From the NCBI GenBank assembly GCA_905221605.1, contig CAJNDS010001668.1:62001-126000 (forward strand): DNA of 64,000 nt, written 5' to 3'. Under the pieces are notes generated by a model. It did no database searches, was not told where the DNA came from, and saw only the letters and a program-made list of their open reading frames with translations. Every line of letters begins with the position of its first letter. Within the stretch, counting starts at the first letter, position 1. The translations under genes and the position numbers were made by a program. This DNA comes from Symbiodinium natans. Taxonomy: Eukaryota > Sar > Dinophyceae > Suessiales > Symbiodiniaceae. Shown piece by piece: positions 12,349 to 23,621 of this stretch.

Positions 12349-13090
12349 TCAGGTCACGGTTTCAACCTCAAATTGCAAAGACCCGCCTGGCTGGATGCAC
12401 TCAATACCTGATATGCTTAGGAAGGAGGTACGATGCTTCAATGGGATGGCCCCTGCAAGACATTTCAAGCTTGCGCGACAAAGATGTGCAACGTTCACAA
12501 GCCTCTCACACCTCAGGTTCTCATGGTCACCATCGCGTCTTAGGGGTGCTGTTTCATGTTGCGCACCGCATGGGTGAATAATTACCCTGACAGCATCTGC
12601 ACCTCTCCAAAACAGCATATAGACTTCTTGCAGATAGTTTCTGCACGACAGAACGTGTCTCTGAAGCTGCTTGGCGAAACACTTTCTGCACGCAGCTTTT
12701 CGTGTTTCCAGACCTCTGCCCGAATGGAGAACATCGAGGATCAGGTGGGAGTCTACGACTAGCGACGACTGAAGGAGGCGGAGGCGTAGAAAATGTTGCA
12801 AAGGCTGCTGGCTCAGCTAGACACTTCGGCACGCTGTTGGTGACGGTCCTGTCCTGGATGACTTCGGAAAATCTTTGTGTAGACACCTCCAATTCTCTCA
12901 GCAGGGACAGCAGCGGGACGGTGATGAAGCCCAATGAGGACCACAAAGCTCTGTGCCTCACAGCTTCACAGCACCTGTCGGCTAGCACTTGAGGGCAAAA
13001 CCAAGTGCAGAAGACCAGGGATTCTGTGAGAGCAGATCTGGTTGCAAGGTCGCGGCAATGGGGCTTTGGCACGCTTTGGCTCTTGCCCAC
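12349..13090 (-). CDS. Exon-like frames in duplication copy 1, product unknown
   Basis: Two overlapping minus-strand frames look protein-like: 13090-12554 (178 codons, including VLADRCCEAVRHRALWSSLG and LLSLLRELEVSTQRFSEV) and 12801-12349 (150 codons, including YLQEVYMLFWRGADAVRV and PCGAQHETAPLRRDGDHEN). They are in different frames, so an intron near 12,800-12,780 would be needed to join them. The plus-strand frames over the same bases look less like protein. I recognise no domain. Copy 2 preserves both frames, which is expected from recent duplication and is not independent support. Confidence 0.3.
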
Positions 13091-13695
13091 TCTAGCTCTT
13101 TAACCATGGAGTTTAAGATCATGGGGCACGGTGCAGGACATGCAAGCCAGCAAACGACTCAGAAACGAATCACGCAGCGGCTTGGGCAGCCTGATGTTCC
13201 TGACTCGAAAGAGACCTCCACGAAGTCAGCTGACAAACGATTGGCGATGGGAAGTTATTATCCTAATGTTTGCTGAGGGAGATCCTGCAAGAGTAGGGGC
13301 GAGTAGGGACCTTGTGGGGCTGCACTCCCAGTGTTCGGCAGCGATTGGCTGCTTTGGTGCAACGCCGGGATCCGGCATGGTGTGGGCTTGGGTTGCTGAA
13401 GGGCAAGCTTCTCTTTAATCTCGTCCTGCATCCAATCTTCATGGCAACGCTGCGGGTATCTGAAAGCCAGTGAGACACCTACATCCTTAAGCTGGAAGCC
13501 TCTGCAAGAATCTCCCGAGACGTGGGGGCTGTATTTGCGGTGAATGTCTGCTGCGGATTCACAAGCTGGAAGCAGTCCAAGTAAGAAGTTGCACAATCCA
13601 TACGGCTGTCTAAACAGTCTAAACGATGTTGCCCTTGCTGTGCTTCAAGCTCCCGAGTGCTTGGCAAGAAAGCTGGGCTCTTTGGTTCAGGCTCC

Positions 13696-14437
13696 TCAGG
13701 TCACGGTTTCAACCTCAAATTGCAAAGACCCGCCTGGCTGGATGCACTCAATACCTGATATGCTTAGGAAGGAGGTACGATGCTTCAATGGGATGGCCCC
13801 TGCAAGACATTTCAAGCTTGCGCGACAAAGATGTGCAACGTTCACAAGCCTCTCACACCTCAGGTTCTCATGGTCACCATCGCGTCTTAGGGGTGCTGTT
13901 TCATGTTGCGCACCGCATGGGTGAATAATTACCCTGACAGCATCTGCACCTCTCCAAAACAGCATATAGACTTCTTGCAGATAGTTTCTGCACGACAGAA
14001 CGTGTCTCTGAAGCTGCTTGGCGAAACACTTTCTGCACGCAGCTTTTCGTGTTTCCAGACCTCTGCCCGAATGGAGAACATCGAGGATCAGGTGGGAGTC
14101 TACGACTAGCGACGACTGAAGGAGGCGGAGGCGTAGAAAATGTTGCAAAGGCTGCTGGCTCAGCTAGACACTTCGGCACGCTGTTGGTGACGGTCCTGTC
14201 CTGGATGACTTCGGAAAATCTTTGTGTAGACACCTCCAATTCTCTCAGCAGGGACAGCAGCGGGACGGTGATGAAGCCCAATGAGGACCACAAAGCTCTG
14301 TGCCTCACAGCTTCACAGCACCTGTCGGCTAGCACTTGAGGGCAAAACCAAGTGCAGAAGACCAGGGATTCTGTGAGAGCAGATCTGGTTGCAAGGTCGC
14401 GGCAATGGGGCTTTGGCACGCTTTGGCTCTTGCCCAC
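13696..14437 (-). CDS. Exon-like frames in duplication copy 2, product unknown
   Basis: These are the duplicates of the frames at 12349-13090, offset by 1,347: 14437-13901 and 14148-13696. The translated sequences are identical over both frames. Because the unit is repeated head to tail, a transcript crossing both copies would contain the same exons twice. Product unknown. Confidence 0.3.
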
Positions 14438-14789
14438 TCTAGCTCTTTAACCATGGAGTTTAAGATCATGGGGCACGGTGCAGGACATGCAAGCCAGCAA
14501 ACGACTCAAAAACGAATCACGCAGCGGCTTGGGCAGCCTGATGTTCCTGACTCGAAAGAGACCTCCACGAAGTCAGCTGACAAACGATTGGCGATGGGAA
14601 GTTATTATCCTAATGTTTGCTGAGGGAGATCCTGCAAGAGTAGGGGCGAGTAGGGACCTTGTGGGGCTGCACTCCCAGTGTTCGGCAGCGATTGGCTGCT
14701 TTGGTGCAACGCCGGGATCCGGCATGGTGTGGGCTTGGGTTGCCGAAGGGGAAGCTTCTCTTTAATCTCTTCCTGCATCCCCTCCCATC

Positions 14790-15635
14790 CCAATGCTGCG
14801 CGTAATCCGGCGAAAGCCGATGAGGAGGCGCACGCACACCTCTACACAGACGTGTAAGAAGCCCGTCGTGGAGGCCTTATCGCGATCGGCTTCGGACAAG
14901 GCTTGTCCCACACAAAATCGCTTGGAATGGGTGCAGCTGTGCTTCCCATCTTAGAAGGCCGTGGTAGCGGTCGACTCATGAACTCGTATGGGTTCCCAGC
15001 TGGTCTTTATGAGGCTCAGATGCGATGTGGGCGATGTGGGAGGTTCCATGTCAGGCTTAACAAACGAGTTTATCCAAGCTTTGGGGCCAGCAGGTTTCCA
15101 ACCATGGCAACACAACGTCCACAGGTCAGGACGTTCTTGCTGTCCGCGCCGTGCGGGGCTTTCAGCCTTAGGGGACATGTCTCAGAATGTCTCAGGCAAG
15201 TGGCCAAAATGGAAACAGAGGCCCCCCCCCCCCGGCTTTCACGAGGACAAACACTCAATAGCACCAGATGAGCTCTCGAACTACGTGCTCTTAATTAAGG
15301 TACTGCTGAGCCGTGGTCTTCTGAGGCTTCATCCCCAGCTTTGCTCCATCAGCTTCTGGTTCCTGGGTAAGAGCGCTTTTTCTGTCTTCGTTTTCCTGTT
15401 TTTTTTTTTTTTTTTGGGGGGGGGGGGGCCTTTTTGGCTGAACCTCGACTGATCGAGCTTTGGAGCCTTGTAAGTCGGGGAGTACAGCGGGGGGGGAGGG
15501 GGGGAGGGCAAGGTCCTCAACCTTGGGATCGAAAAAGCACCAGGCCTTGAAGAGCCGGCAGGATTACACAACAACAAGTATCACAAACATTGGCAAGGCG
15601 AGAATCCACGAGCTGGCCTCTTTTTGTCAATGACA
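14790..15635. other. Low-complexity-rich spacer
   Basis: Contains a C tract near 15,222-15,233, a T-then-G tract at about 15,401-15,428 and a G-rich stretch at 15,489-15,509. Open frames exist on both strands (plus 14988-15452; minus 14951-15178) but show no recognised motif. Confidence 0.5.
15401..15428 (+). repeat. Homopolymer T then G tract
   Basis: A run of about 17 T followed by about 11 G on the plus strand. Such tracts are prone to assembly length errors. Confidence 0.9.
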
Positions 15636-15639
15636 CCCT

Positions 15640-18380
15640 ATAGACTCGCATTATTGGGTTTGACATCTTCCGGGTACCTGTACCACACAGGAAGCGCCCA
15701 GGTTTTCGAGGCGATGCCAGCCTTCCACCCTGAGGCCTGCACCTTTGCGCCATTGACTCCATTCACCTGTTTCTTGCTGCCTGTCAGGTCACTTCCGAAA
15801 CTCGCATACATACCGAGCTGCCGTGCGTGGCGCACGTCCGCCAAGCACTCAACGTGGGCCATACATGCTAGACATTGCACTCAACATGGCCCTCAACCGG
15901 GAGCGTCAAAGTAGCTGGCCTGTGTATCGTCTGCCCGTGCGCTTCTTCAAGCTCCTGCTTGGAGTGCTCGTCGATGTCCTCAGAGCTTTGGCTTCTTTCA
16001 AAGGCCCTAAACCCTAAACCCTAAACTCAAGGCCCCCACCCCCCCTCCGCCCCTCCCCCTTCAGCAATTCCAAAGTCTAGGGATCTGGCCCTGGTCGCTG
16101 AGGGCCCCACCATTCCTTGCTGCCTGGGCAGCGCTCACGGGAAGCATCTCGATGAGGGTGTGGACCTGGAAACTGCAAGATATTTGCGCATACTCCGCAG
16201 GCTCTGACGTTGTGAGCAAACTTCATAACTCGCATCTTCAAGATGTGGCGACGGTGTCTGCCGGAACCCCGAAACCCTAAAGCTCCAAATCGCCAAACCC
16301 TCCCTCCCCCCCCCCCCCCCCCCCCCCCCCTGCGTTGAAGGTGGGAACACCGAGGAGCAAGCGACATCATCCACCCAGGCCTCGGTCTCGCACAGGCATG
16401 GGTCCCCCTAAACCCTAAAAAACGCTACACCAAAAAAACCCTGCCGGGGGCCTCTAGGCCGCCCCAAGAAACCTACATAAAGACCAGGAAAGGGCCTATG
16501 AAGACCCTGTCTATAAGCACCTCATCAGATTTTTTTTATCAGCCAGCCTCCCGAACCCAAAGCCCCGAATAGAAGGATGCTAGGTCAGCCCTCCCCCTCA
16601 AAGCCTCGCCATTGGTCTTCTTGCGGATGAGGACTTCCAGCGCCCCTGGCGTTGCTTGGGTTCAGGGCTCTTAGAATTTTGGGGTAGAGGGCTTAGGGTT
16701 CGGGTTGAGGGCTTGTAGGGTTCAACAGTTCGGGTTCTGAGGGTTCTTAGGGAGTTGTAGAGTTCAGGGTTTTAGGGTTTTGGGGTTGCAGGTTTTAGGG
16801 TTTCATGGTTCTACGGGTCTAGGGTTTTAGGGTTAGTGTGGGGTTTCAGGGTTTTAGTGGGGGACTCTAGCTTCGTTTTCAGTGTCACTCCTTTCGTCGG
16901 CAAAGCCCCGTAAAGGGACCCTCTGGCGCTCGCCTGGGTCTGTGAAGGTCGCCATCTTCTGTCCATCCAGGCCGACGCCTCGGAAAGAGAGAGAGAGAGG
17001 TTCAGAGTTCAGGGTTTCGGGGCTGTGGGGGTCGGAGGTTCAGGGATGGTGAGAGAGCGAGAGGAGAGCGAAAAAAACGACAAATGCGCACACATGCACA
17101 CACACACACACACCTACCTTTCCTCTCTTGCCCTTCTTCCCCCTCCCTCCTTCCCCCTTCCTCCCCATTCCTTTGCCTTTCAAGGGGTTTCAAATGAGCT
17201 GCCCTGCACTCTCAGAGGGCTACTGACATGACTCCAATGACCTGCGCAGCTTCTGAGACCTCTCAGAGAGCTTTCTTTTTGAGTCCCCGGGCTGGCGAAG
17301 ATGTCGGCCATCCTGGGAAAGCTCGGGGGGAATTTTCTTGGGAGCCTCTTAAGACTTTTTCGGGGTTTATATTTTTAGGGTTTAGGGGTTTAGGGCCCTG
17401 ATTCGCTGTACATCTTTGGTTGCTCTTTTAAAGGTAAGGAGATGGAGGAGTCGAGGCCTAGGCGGAGCTCTGGGCCCCCCAAGGGCTCGCAAAAAAATCG
17501 GGGCTCTGCAGCCCAGACTCCGCGCTTCGAGGTCGGTGCGCACGACGGCCGGCTTCTCCTGATCCGAGCCCGACTCGGCCAGAAAAGATGCCTCGCCAGC
17601 CCCCTAAACCCTAAACCCTAAACCCTAAACCCTAAACCCTAAACCCTAAACCCTAAACCCTAAACCCTAAACCCTAAACCCTAAACTCTACCAACCCTAA
17701 ACCGAGTTCAGGCTCCCCTAGCAGCCTCGAGCGCTCCCGACTGATTCAAAGCCGACCCTATGCCGATGTGAATGGCTCCCGGCCTTCAGCTGGCCTTTCT
17801 CCTTGGCTTTTAGGAGGGCTTAGGGGGTTTCGGGGGTTAGGGTTTAGGGGCTTAGGGGGTTTGGGTTTAGGAGGGTTTCGGGGTTTCGGGGGTTTGGGGG
17901 TTAGGGTTTGGGGGTTGTGTTTTGGGTTCAGCCGTGAAGGTTGGGATGCAGACTGGCTTCGAAGTTCGATGGACATGCCAAGAACAGCAGGCATGGGCTG
18001 ATTGTGGAAGGCCATGGGAACACTTGCATCCCACCCCCACCCCATGAGTTTAGGGTGTGGGGGGGGCCATCTTGGGGGCCGGAAGCTGGGGCCTTGCCTT
18101 TGGGAAGTGGCCCTAAAACCCTAAACCCTAAACCTTACGACCCTAAACAGCCTAAACTGTAAGGGGAAGGCTTGCAGGGATGCAAAGCTGGGACGAGACC
18201 TGAGGCGCTAAGCAGCTAAGCTTCTGGTGCTTTAGGGTTTTAGGGTTGAAGGGCGCTGTGCGCAAAAGGCCACATCCAACTTCTGGTGCCGACTGATCTG
18301 GAAAGACTTCCTGGAATCGATGCCCAGGCACCACGAGCTTCTCGCAAAGTGCGTGGGCCAATTCCTGGAGAGACGGGCTT
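15640..18380 (-). CDS. Possible many-exon gene with telomere-like introns, product unknown
   Basis: Short minus-strand frames read like protein, separated by G/T-rich telomere-like or homopolymer sequence. In 5' to 3' order: about 18380-18255 (with LQELAHALCEKLVVPGHRF), 18030-17935 (MAFHNQPMPAVLGMSIEL), 17590-17500 (EASFLAESGSDQEKPAVV), 17312-17242 (acceptor CCCAG|G, donor CAG|GTCATT, with KRKLSERSQKLR), 16985-16870 (GQKMATFTDPGERQRVPL), 16672-16560 (GALEVLIRKKTNGEALRG), 16390-16335 (EAWVDDVACSSVFPPST), 15998-15895 (EDIDEHSKQELEEAHG) and 15880-15640 (GMYASFGSDLTGSKKQVN). The frames are charged and hydrophilic with no recognised domain. I could not verify phase across all joins, so the gene may be wrong in part or decayed. 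Confidence 0.35.
16304..16331 (+). repeat. Poly-C tract
   Basis: About 26 C broken by little else, on the plus strand. On the minus strand it follows an exon-like frame and would be a G run in an intron. Confidence 0.9.
16680..16865 (+). repeat. Degenerate TTTAGGG-like tract
   Basis: Repeated GGGTTTAGGG, GGGTTCAGGG and GGGTTTTAGGG variants in the TTTAGGG orientation on the plus strand, between exon-like frames of the possible gene at 15640-18380. Confidence 0.8.
17096..17112 (+). repeat. (CA)n microsatellite with adjoining C/T tract
   Basis: About eight CA units followed at 17,115-17,165 by a pyrimidine-rich CT/CCCTCC tract. Confidence 0.85.
17602..17685 (+). repeat. Perfect 12-unit CCCTAAA array
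   Basis: Twelve uninterrupted CCCTAAA heptamers (84 bp), the longest pure telomere-type array in the window, followed by a CTAAACTCTACCAACCCTAAACC decay region. It is internal, with unique sequence on both sides. On the minus strand it ends TTTAG|GG immediately before an exon-like frame (17590-17500). Confidence 0.97.
17810..17935 (+). repeat. Degenerate TTTAGGG-like tract
   Basis: Runs of GGGGGTTTCGGGGG, GGGTTTAGGGG and GGGTTTGGGGG variants on the plus strand, opposite in strand to the perfect array at 17,602-17,685. Confidence 0.85.
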
Positions 18381-19376
18381 GGTTCAGTCTGGTGCAGTGC
18401 ACCTTCTGAACCAGATGAACCCGAAAATTGGGGTCACATACCCCATACTACCATAACCCTTATTCGTATGAGCCATAAAGCCCTTTTTAGGGTTCATGGT
18501 TGGTCCCCACGGCCAATGAGACGTGGGCCTTGTTGCTCCATTGCTCTTCGAACGCCATGGCGGCGGGCGTCTACTGATGGCTCGGTTTAACCGACTCCTC
18601 CCGCACTTTATGAAGATGTTCTAAGACATGCAGTGCGCCTTTGTTGAATCGGCAAGTGCTATTCACTTGCTCACCCTGAGCTCTCACCTTCTCAACGGTG
18701 ACTTTACGAGTGTTAAGATGCTAGGGAAGATAGCATATAAATGTTTGCCAGTCTCAAAATTTGCTCGGAAGGCCTTCCGAGCCTGGGCATGGGCATGGAA
18801 GCTCAAGTTCAGACTTGGTCTTCTTAGTGAAAACTTTTTAGTAAAACAGAGGATGTTTTTTGCGTTTGTAAAACGCCTTTCGCAGAGCCATCAGGGTTTT
18901 ACACAGTCTGCGAAAAGGCTTCACAGCCCCTAAAAACAGGTTGGTTTAAGGAAACAGAGATGTTTGTCCCTTGTGTGCTGGTAACGTAATCGTGGCTCCA
19001 TAGGGTGTGCATGCGCAACAACATCTTATGTTTTTCCTAACGTTGGCACTTTCAGAACACGGTAGACGTGAAAAACATATCCCTTAGAGGCTTGTCATAT
19101 GTCCCCTCCCTTCTTGGTGGGTCCTAGAAGTTTGTCGCATGTCCCTTCGTGCTCGTAGGGTGAGAGGGCCCTCGAGGTTCATGTGACCGTTTTAAAGTGC
19201 AGGCGGGATATGCGGCCACGTACGTTACCAGCGGCTTTCGGAACCGTTTTAAAATGCAGGCAGTCTATAGGGCCACGATTACGCCACCAGCACAGGCTTT
19301 TGGGTGCAGAACACTAGCCCTGAAACGTGTCTTAACGTGTTAAAAGTTAACACACCATAGATGTTTCCCCTGCGAT

Positions 19377-19408
19377 CAAATAGCTCGCGCAATGGCGCGA
19401 GCTATTTG
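19377..19408. repeat. Perfect 14-bp stem hairpin
   Basis: Arms CAAATAGCTCGCGC and GCGCGAGCTATTTG are exact reverse complements around a 4-base AATG loop. Related hairpins with one or more changes lie at 19,946-19,976 and 22,322-22,353, and half-sites with the right arm occur near 20,928 and 21,212. Several are followed by a GGTCATCAGGGCGCAGATGG-type sequence. Confidence 0.9.
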
Positions 19409-21801
19409 GTCATGAGGGTGCAGCAAGGCGTTCTAGCTGCTTACGATGTCACCCGACGAGCGCGAGGTGAACACTTGTGTTTTAACATCGTAAAACATGT
19501 GGTCATCAGGGCGCAGATGGGGTGCTAGTTGCTTACGACGTCACCCTACGAGTGCGAAGGGAGGGGACGTGCGACAAATTTCTAGGGCCCTCAGCAGACC
19601 CTAGCACGAAGGGAGGGGACATACGACAAACCTGTGAGGGATATGTTCTTACTTCTACAGTGTTCTGAAAATGCAAATATTTGGAAAAACAAAAGATGTA
19701 GTTGCGCTTGCACACCCTGCGGAGCCGTGATTGCGTTGCCAACGCACAAGGGATATACATCTTTCTCGTAGGGTGCGGGCCCTATAGGAAAGCAGGCGGG
19801 TTATGGGGTCACGAGTGCGTTGCCAGTACAGGCTTTTGGAACAGTTTCACAATGCAGGCGGTCTATAGGGGCACGATTACGCTACCAGCACAGGCTTTTG
19901 GGGCGCAGAACGCTATCTCTGAAAACGCGTTTCCCCTGTGACCAAACAGCTCACGCCATGGCGCGAGCAATTTGGTCATCAGGGCGCAGAAGGGGTGCTA
20001 GTTGCTTACGACAGGACATACGACAAACCTCTAAGGGACATATTTTTGACTTCTACAGTGTTCTGAATCCCAAAGCTTGGGTGCTGTTTGAGTACTTTCG
20101 GCCCCCAAAAAGCAGGATGCTAGTGTTCACGCTTGGTTCTCAAAGCTCGGGTGCTGGCTCGGGTGCTATTTGAGTACGCTTGGTCCCGCAAAGCAGGGTG
20201 CTAGTTGAAGTGCCGTTTGAGTACGCTCTGTCCCAAAAGCAGGATGCTAGTTGAACACGCTCAGTCTTTTCGCACACGCAAGGACCAACCAAGACGCCGC
20301 TCTGAAACCTTCAAACCTCGCAGGCTGGGCCCTTCAAGCACGTTCTGGTTCTACGGCTTTCAGGCTTAACCTCCAGGGCCCTCTCCCTACCAGCACGAAG
20401 GGAGGGGACATGCGACAAACTTCTAGGGCCCTCACCAAACCCCTACGAGCACGAAGGGAGGGGACATGCGACAAACCTCTAAGGGACCAACTCGAAAAGT
20501 TTTCACAACCTCTAAACAAAAGCGGTTTAAGTAAATAGACATGTTTATCCCTTGTGGCGGCTCCATAGGTGTTTTTAAAGTGCAAAAAGACATCCTATTT
20601 TCCTAGTGCCAGAACAGGTAGACGTAAAAACATTGAACACGCTCGGTCCCCAAGACTTGGGTGCTATTTGAGTACGCCCAAATAGCTTGGGACAGCGACC
20701 AAACGGGTCGCATCTGGGGTGTTTTAACATGTTCTAGAACTTTTTCGCAGAGCAAGCAGAGTTGGGCATATAATTAATGGGCGTGGACCTGCGCGGACCC
20801 CGATTTTTTTTTACTTTTGGCAATCAAAGGCACAAGTGCCGACCATGGAACACATCGGCTTCCGGTCTTCATGCGTGGTAAACTTCTCCTTGCAAGTATG
20901 GGGAAGAAGGGGTGGCCTCTGGCGCGAGCTATTTGGTCATCAGGGCGCAGATGGGGTGCTAGCTGCCTACGATGAAACCCAAAACCTGTGCTGGTAAAGT
21001 AGGGTTGTGAATATGCCCCTGCGACCACAAAAATACATTCACTAGAAGAGGTGGTTTGGGTACACTGAGATGTTTATCATATCCCTGTGCTGGTAACGTA
21101 ATCGCGGCTTCATAAGGGTTGTAAATATGCCCGTTCGACCATGAAACTTGTGTTTTAACGTGTTAAAGCACCATGGATGTTTCCCCTGCGACCAAAAAAA
21201 CTGCGCCTTGTCGCGAGCTATTTGGCCATCAGGGCGCAGATGGGGTGCTAGTTGCACGACGTCACCCTGCGAGGGCGAAGGGAGGGAACGTGCGACAAAC
21301 GTCTAGGGCCCTCACCAAAACCTACGAGCACAAAGGAAGGCACATACGACAAACGTCTAAGGGATATGTTCTTACTTCTCCAGTGTTCTGAATCCCAAAG
21401 CTTGGGTGCTGTTTGAGTATGCTCGGCCCCCAAACAGCAGGATGCTAGTTGAACACGCTCGGTTTCCAAACTTGGGTGCTGTTTGAGTATGCTCGGTCCC
21501 CAAAAGGCAGGATGCCAGTTTAACACGCTCAGGCTCGTCGCGCACACAAGGACCAACCAAGATGCCTCACTGAAACCTTCAAAACTAACAGGCCCTTCAA
21601 GCACGTTATGGTTCTAGGGCTTTGGGGCCCTCACCCTACGAGCAAGGGGACATGCGACAAACCTCTAGGGCCCTCACCAAACCTTACGAGCACGAAGGGA
21701 GGGGACATACGACAAACCTCTAATGGATATGTTTTTACTTTTGCAGTGTTCGGAAAGTGCAAACGTTAGGAACAACACAGGATGTTTGTGCGATTGTATA
21801 G

Positions 21802-21860
21802 AACCTTTTCGCAGAGCAAGCAAGGTTTTTGCCCAACTCTTCTTGCTCTGCGAAAAGGTT
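21802..21860. repeat. Perfect 19-bp stem hairpin (foldback)
   Basis: Left arm 21802-21820 (AACCTTTTCGCAGAGCAAG) and right arm 21842-21860 are exact reverse complements with a 21-base loop. A decayed relative lies at about 18,868-18,920 and a single left arm near 20,744. This fits a small foldback element or terminal inverted repeats around a tiny core. Confidence 0.92.
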
Positions 21861-22702
21861 TCACAGTAGAAACAGGTGGTTTAGTAAATAAAGATGTTTC
21901 TCCCTTGTGTGTTGGTAACGGAATCGCGGCTCCATGGGTGTGCCAGGGCAAAAACATCCTATGTTTCATAACGCTTGCGCTTTCAGAGCACTGTAGAACC
22001 AGAAGTAAAAACATCTCCCTTAGAGGTTTGTCGTATGTCCCCTCCCTTCGTGCTAGGGTTTGGTGACGGCCCTAGAAGCTTGTCGCAAGTCCCTTCGTGC
22101 TCGTAGGGTGAGGGCCCTAGAGGTTAGTAATATAACCGTTCTAACGTGCAGGCGGGTTATGGGCCACGATTACGTTACCAGCAGGGGCTTTTGGAACAGT
22201 TTGAAAATGCAGGCGGGCTTTAGGGCCCCGAGTACGCTACCAGCAAAGGCTTTAGGGCAGAACGCTAGCCCTGAAAACGCGTTTTCACGTGTTGAAACAC
22301 CTTAGATGTTTCCCCTGCGACCAAATAGCTCGCGCCATGGCGCGAACTATTTGGTCATCTGGGCGGAGGTGGGGTGCTAGTGGCTTACGACAACACCCTA
22401 CAAGCGCAAAGCGAGGGGACATACGACAAACTTCGAGGGCCCTCACAAAACCCTACGAGCACAAAGGAAGGGCACGTACGACAAACCTCGACGAGACATG
22501 TTTTCACTTCTACAGTGTTCTGAAACTGCTGTCCCCAAAACTTGGGTGCTATTTGAGTACGCTCGGTCTCAAAAAAGCAGGATGCTAGCTGAACACGCTC
22601 GGTCCCCAAAACTTGGGCGCTATTGGATCCCGCAAAGCAGAATGGTAGTTGAACACGCTCGGTCCCCAAAACTTGGGTGCTAGCTCGGCCCCCAGTCTTT
22701 TC

Positions 22703-22724
22703 GCACACACACACACACACACAC
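22703..22724 (+). repeat. (CA)n microsatellite
   Basis: About eleven CA units inside the modular repeat cluster. Confidence 0.85.
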
Positions 22725-23162
22725 TCAAGGACCAACCAAGACGCCTCTCCGAAACCTTCAAACCTCACACGCTGTGCCGTTCAAGCACGTTCTGGTTCTA
22801 GGGCTTTCAGGCCGTACCTCCAGAGGCCCTCACCCTACGAGCACGAATGGAGGGGACATACGACGAACCTCTAAGGGATATGCTTTTACTTCTACGGTGT
22901 TCTGGAAGTGCAAATGTTGAGAAAACACAGCGTGTTTTTGTGCTTGTTCCTTTTCATGCGGGCCAAGAAATGCATGAATCATGTCTATGCCTTTAGGTTC
23001 TGACTCATAGTGTTGCATGACACACCTACTAAGGGGCCGGCACTGAAGTTTAGGGTAACGCAAAACGCCTGTCAAATTTTAAGTCACGTTGTTGTTGCAC
23101 GCATTTTCCCTTTCTCTACAATCTTACTGTTTGGGGTCTTCGCCGGCCTATTTTAAAACCCA

Positions 23163-23215
23163 ATACATATATATATATATATATATGGTAGCATAATATA
23201 TATATATATATATAA
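23163..23215. repeat. (TA)n microsatellite
   Basis: Two long TA runs split by GGTAGCATAA. Confidence 0.92.
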
Positions 23216-23621
23216 TATTCTCTCCGCCTCTCCGTCCCACCGCCGTGTGGGGTAAATTCGGAGACCAAGCTCTCTCTTCTTTTCCGGACGTCTGCCAGGA
23301 ACTGAGCGCAGGAACGAGAAGGTAGCTAGGCAGACGCACAAGGTGCAGACCCGCCCTTTGCTTGATACCAGGCTTGCGATGCCTGGAAGTGTCCTGGCGC
23401 CGAGAAGGTAGCTGCGCGCACGTTGCTTCTACATGCTACGAAGTCCACCGGCCTCCGCCCTTCAAGGGGCACACTGCAGCTTCACGGTAGTTGTAGGGTT
23501 GTGAACGCTGAATTGAGCCCAGGGAGGGCGGCGCCCGATGTCCATCGATCTTGGTGCTGGCTGACCTTACGCCTTAAGGGTCCTACGCCCTAAAGGCCCC
23601 AAGGGTCCAAAGTCAAATCTT

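Larger units (their letters stand above)
12168..14770. repeat. Near-identical 1,347-bp tandem duplication
   Basis: The sequence from about 12,168 to 13,514 repeats at 13,515 to about 14,770 with an exact offset of 1,347. I see only a handful of differences, for example CAGAAAC versus CAAAAAC at 13,149/14,496, and GGGCAAGC versus GGGGAAGC near the end. Before 12,168, at 13,425-13,500 and after 14,770 a more diverged motif resembling ATGGCAACGCTGCG recurs, so an older, longer duplication seems to underlie the recent one. Confidence 0.95.
18600..23130. repeat. Cluster of short repeat modules in both orientations
   Basis: No protein-like frame seen. At least five modules recur. (1) GAAGGGAGGGGACATACGAC and its continuation, near 19556, 19604, 20398, 20454, 21688 and 22846, and inverted near 19080-19160 and 22020-22110. 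(2) A CCCCAAAACTTGGGTGCTAT unit in short runs at 20075-20270, 20630-20690, 21395-21530 and 22525-22700. (3) A segment starting AAGGACCAACCAAGACGCC near 20280, 21549 and 22728. (4) A segment ending TGGTAACGTAATCGCGGC near 18,980, 21,085 and 21,912. (5) AATGCAGGCGGTCTATAGGG with ACCAGCACAGGCTTTTGG, near 19,253, 19,853 and 22,206. Modules keep a similar but not fixed order. This may be a nested non-autonomous element family. Confidence 0.85.

Noticed and set aside
12197-12581. Plus-strand frames in the 1,347-bp duplication
   Set aside because: They lie opposite more protein-like minus-strand frames and are duplicated only because the whole unit is.
16000-18300. A true chromosome end
   Set aside because: Telomere-type repeats point both ways and unique and genic sequence continues for tens of kilobases on both sides.
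20075-22700. CRISPR-like array from the short CCCCAAAACTTGGG repeats
   Set aside because: Unit lengths are irregular, spacers are themselves repeats, no cas-like gene is near and the DNA is eukaryotic.
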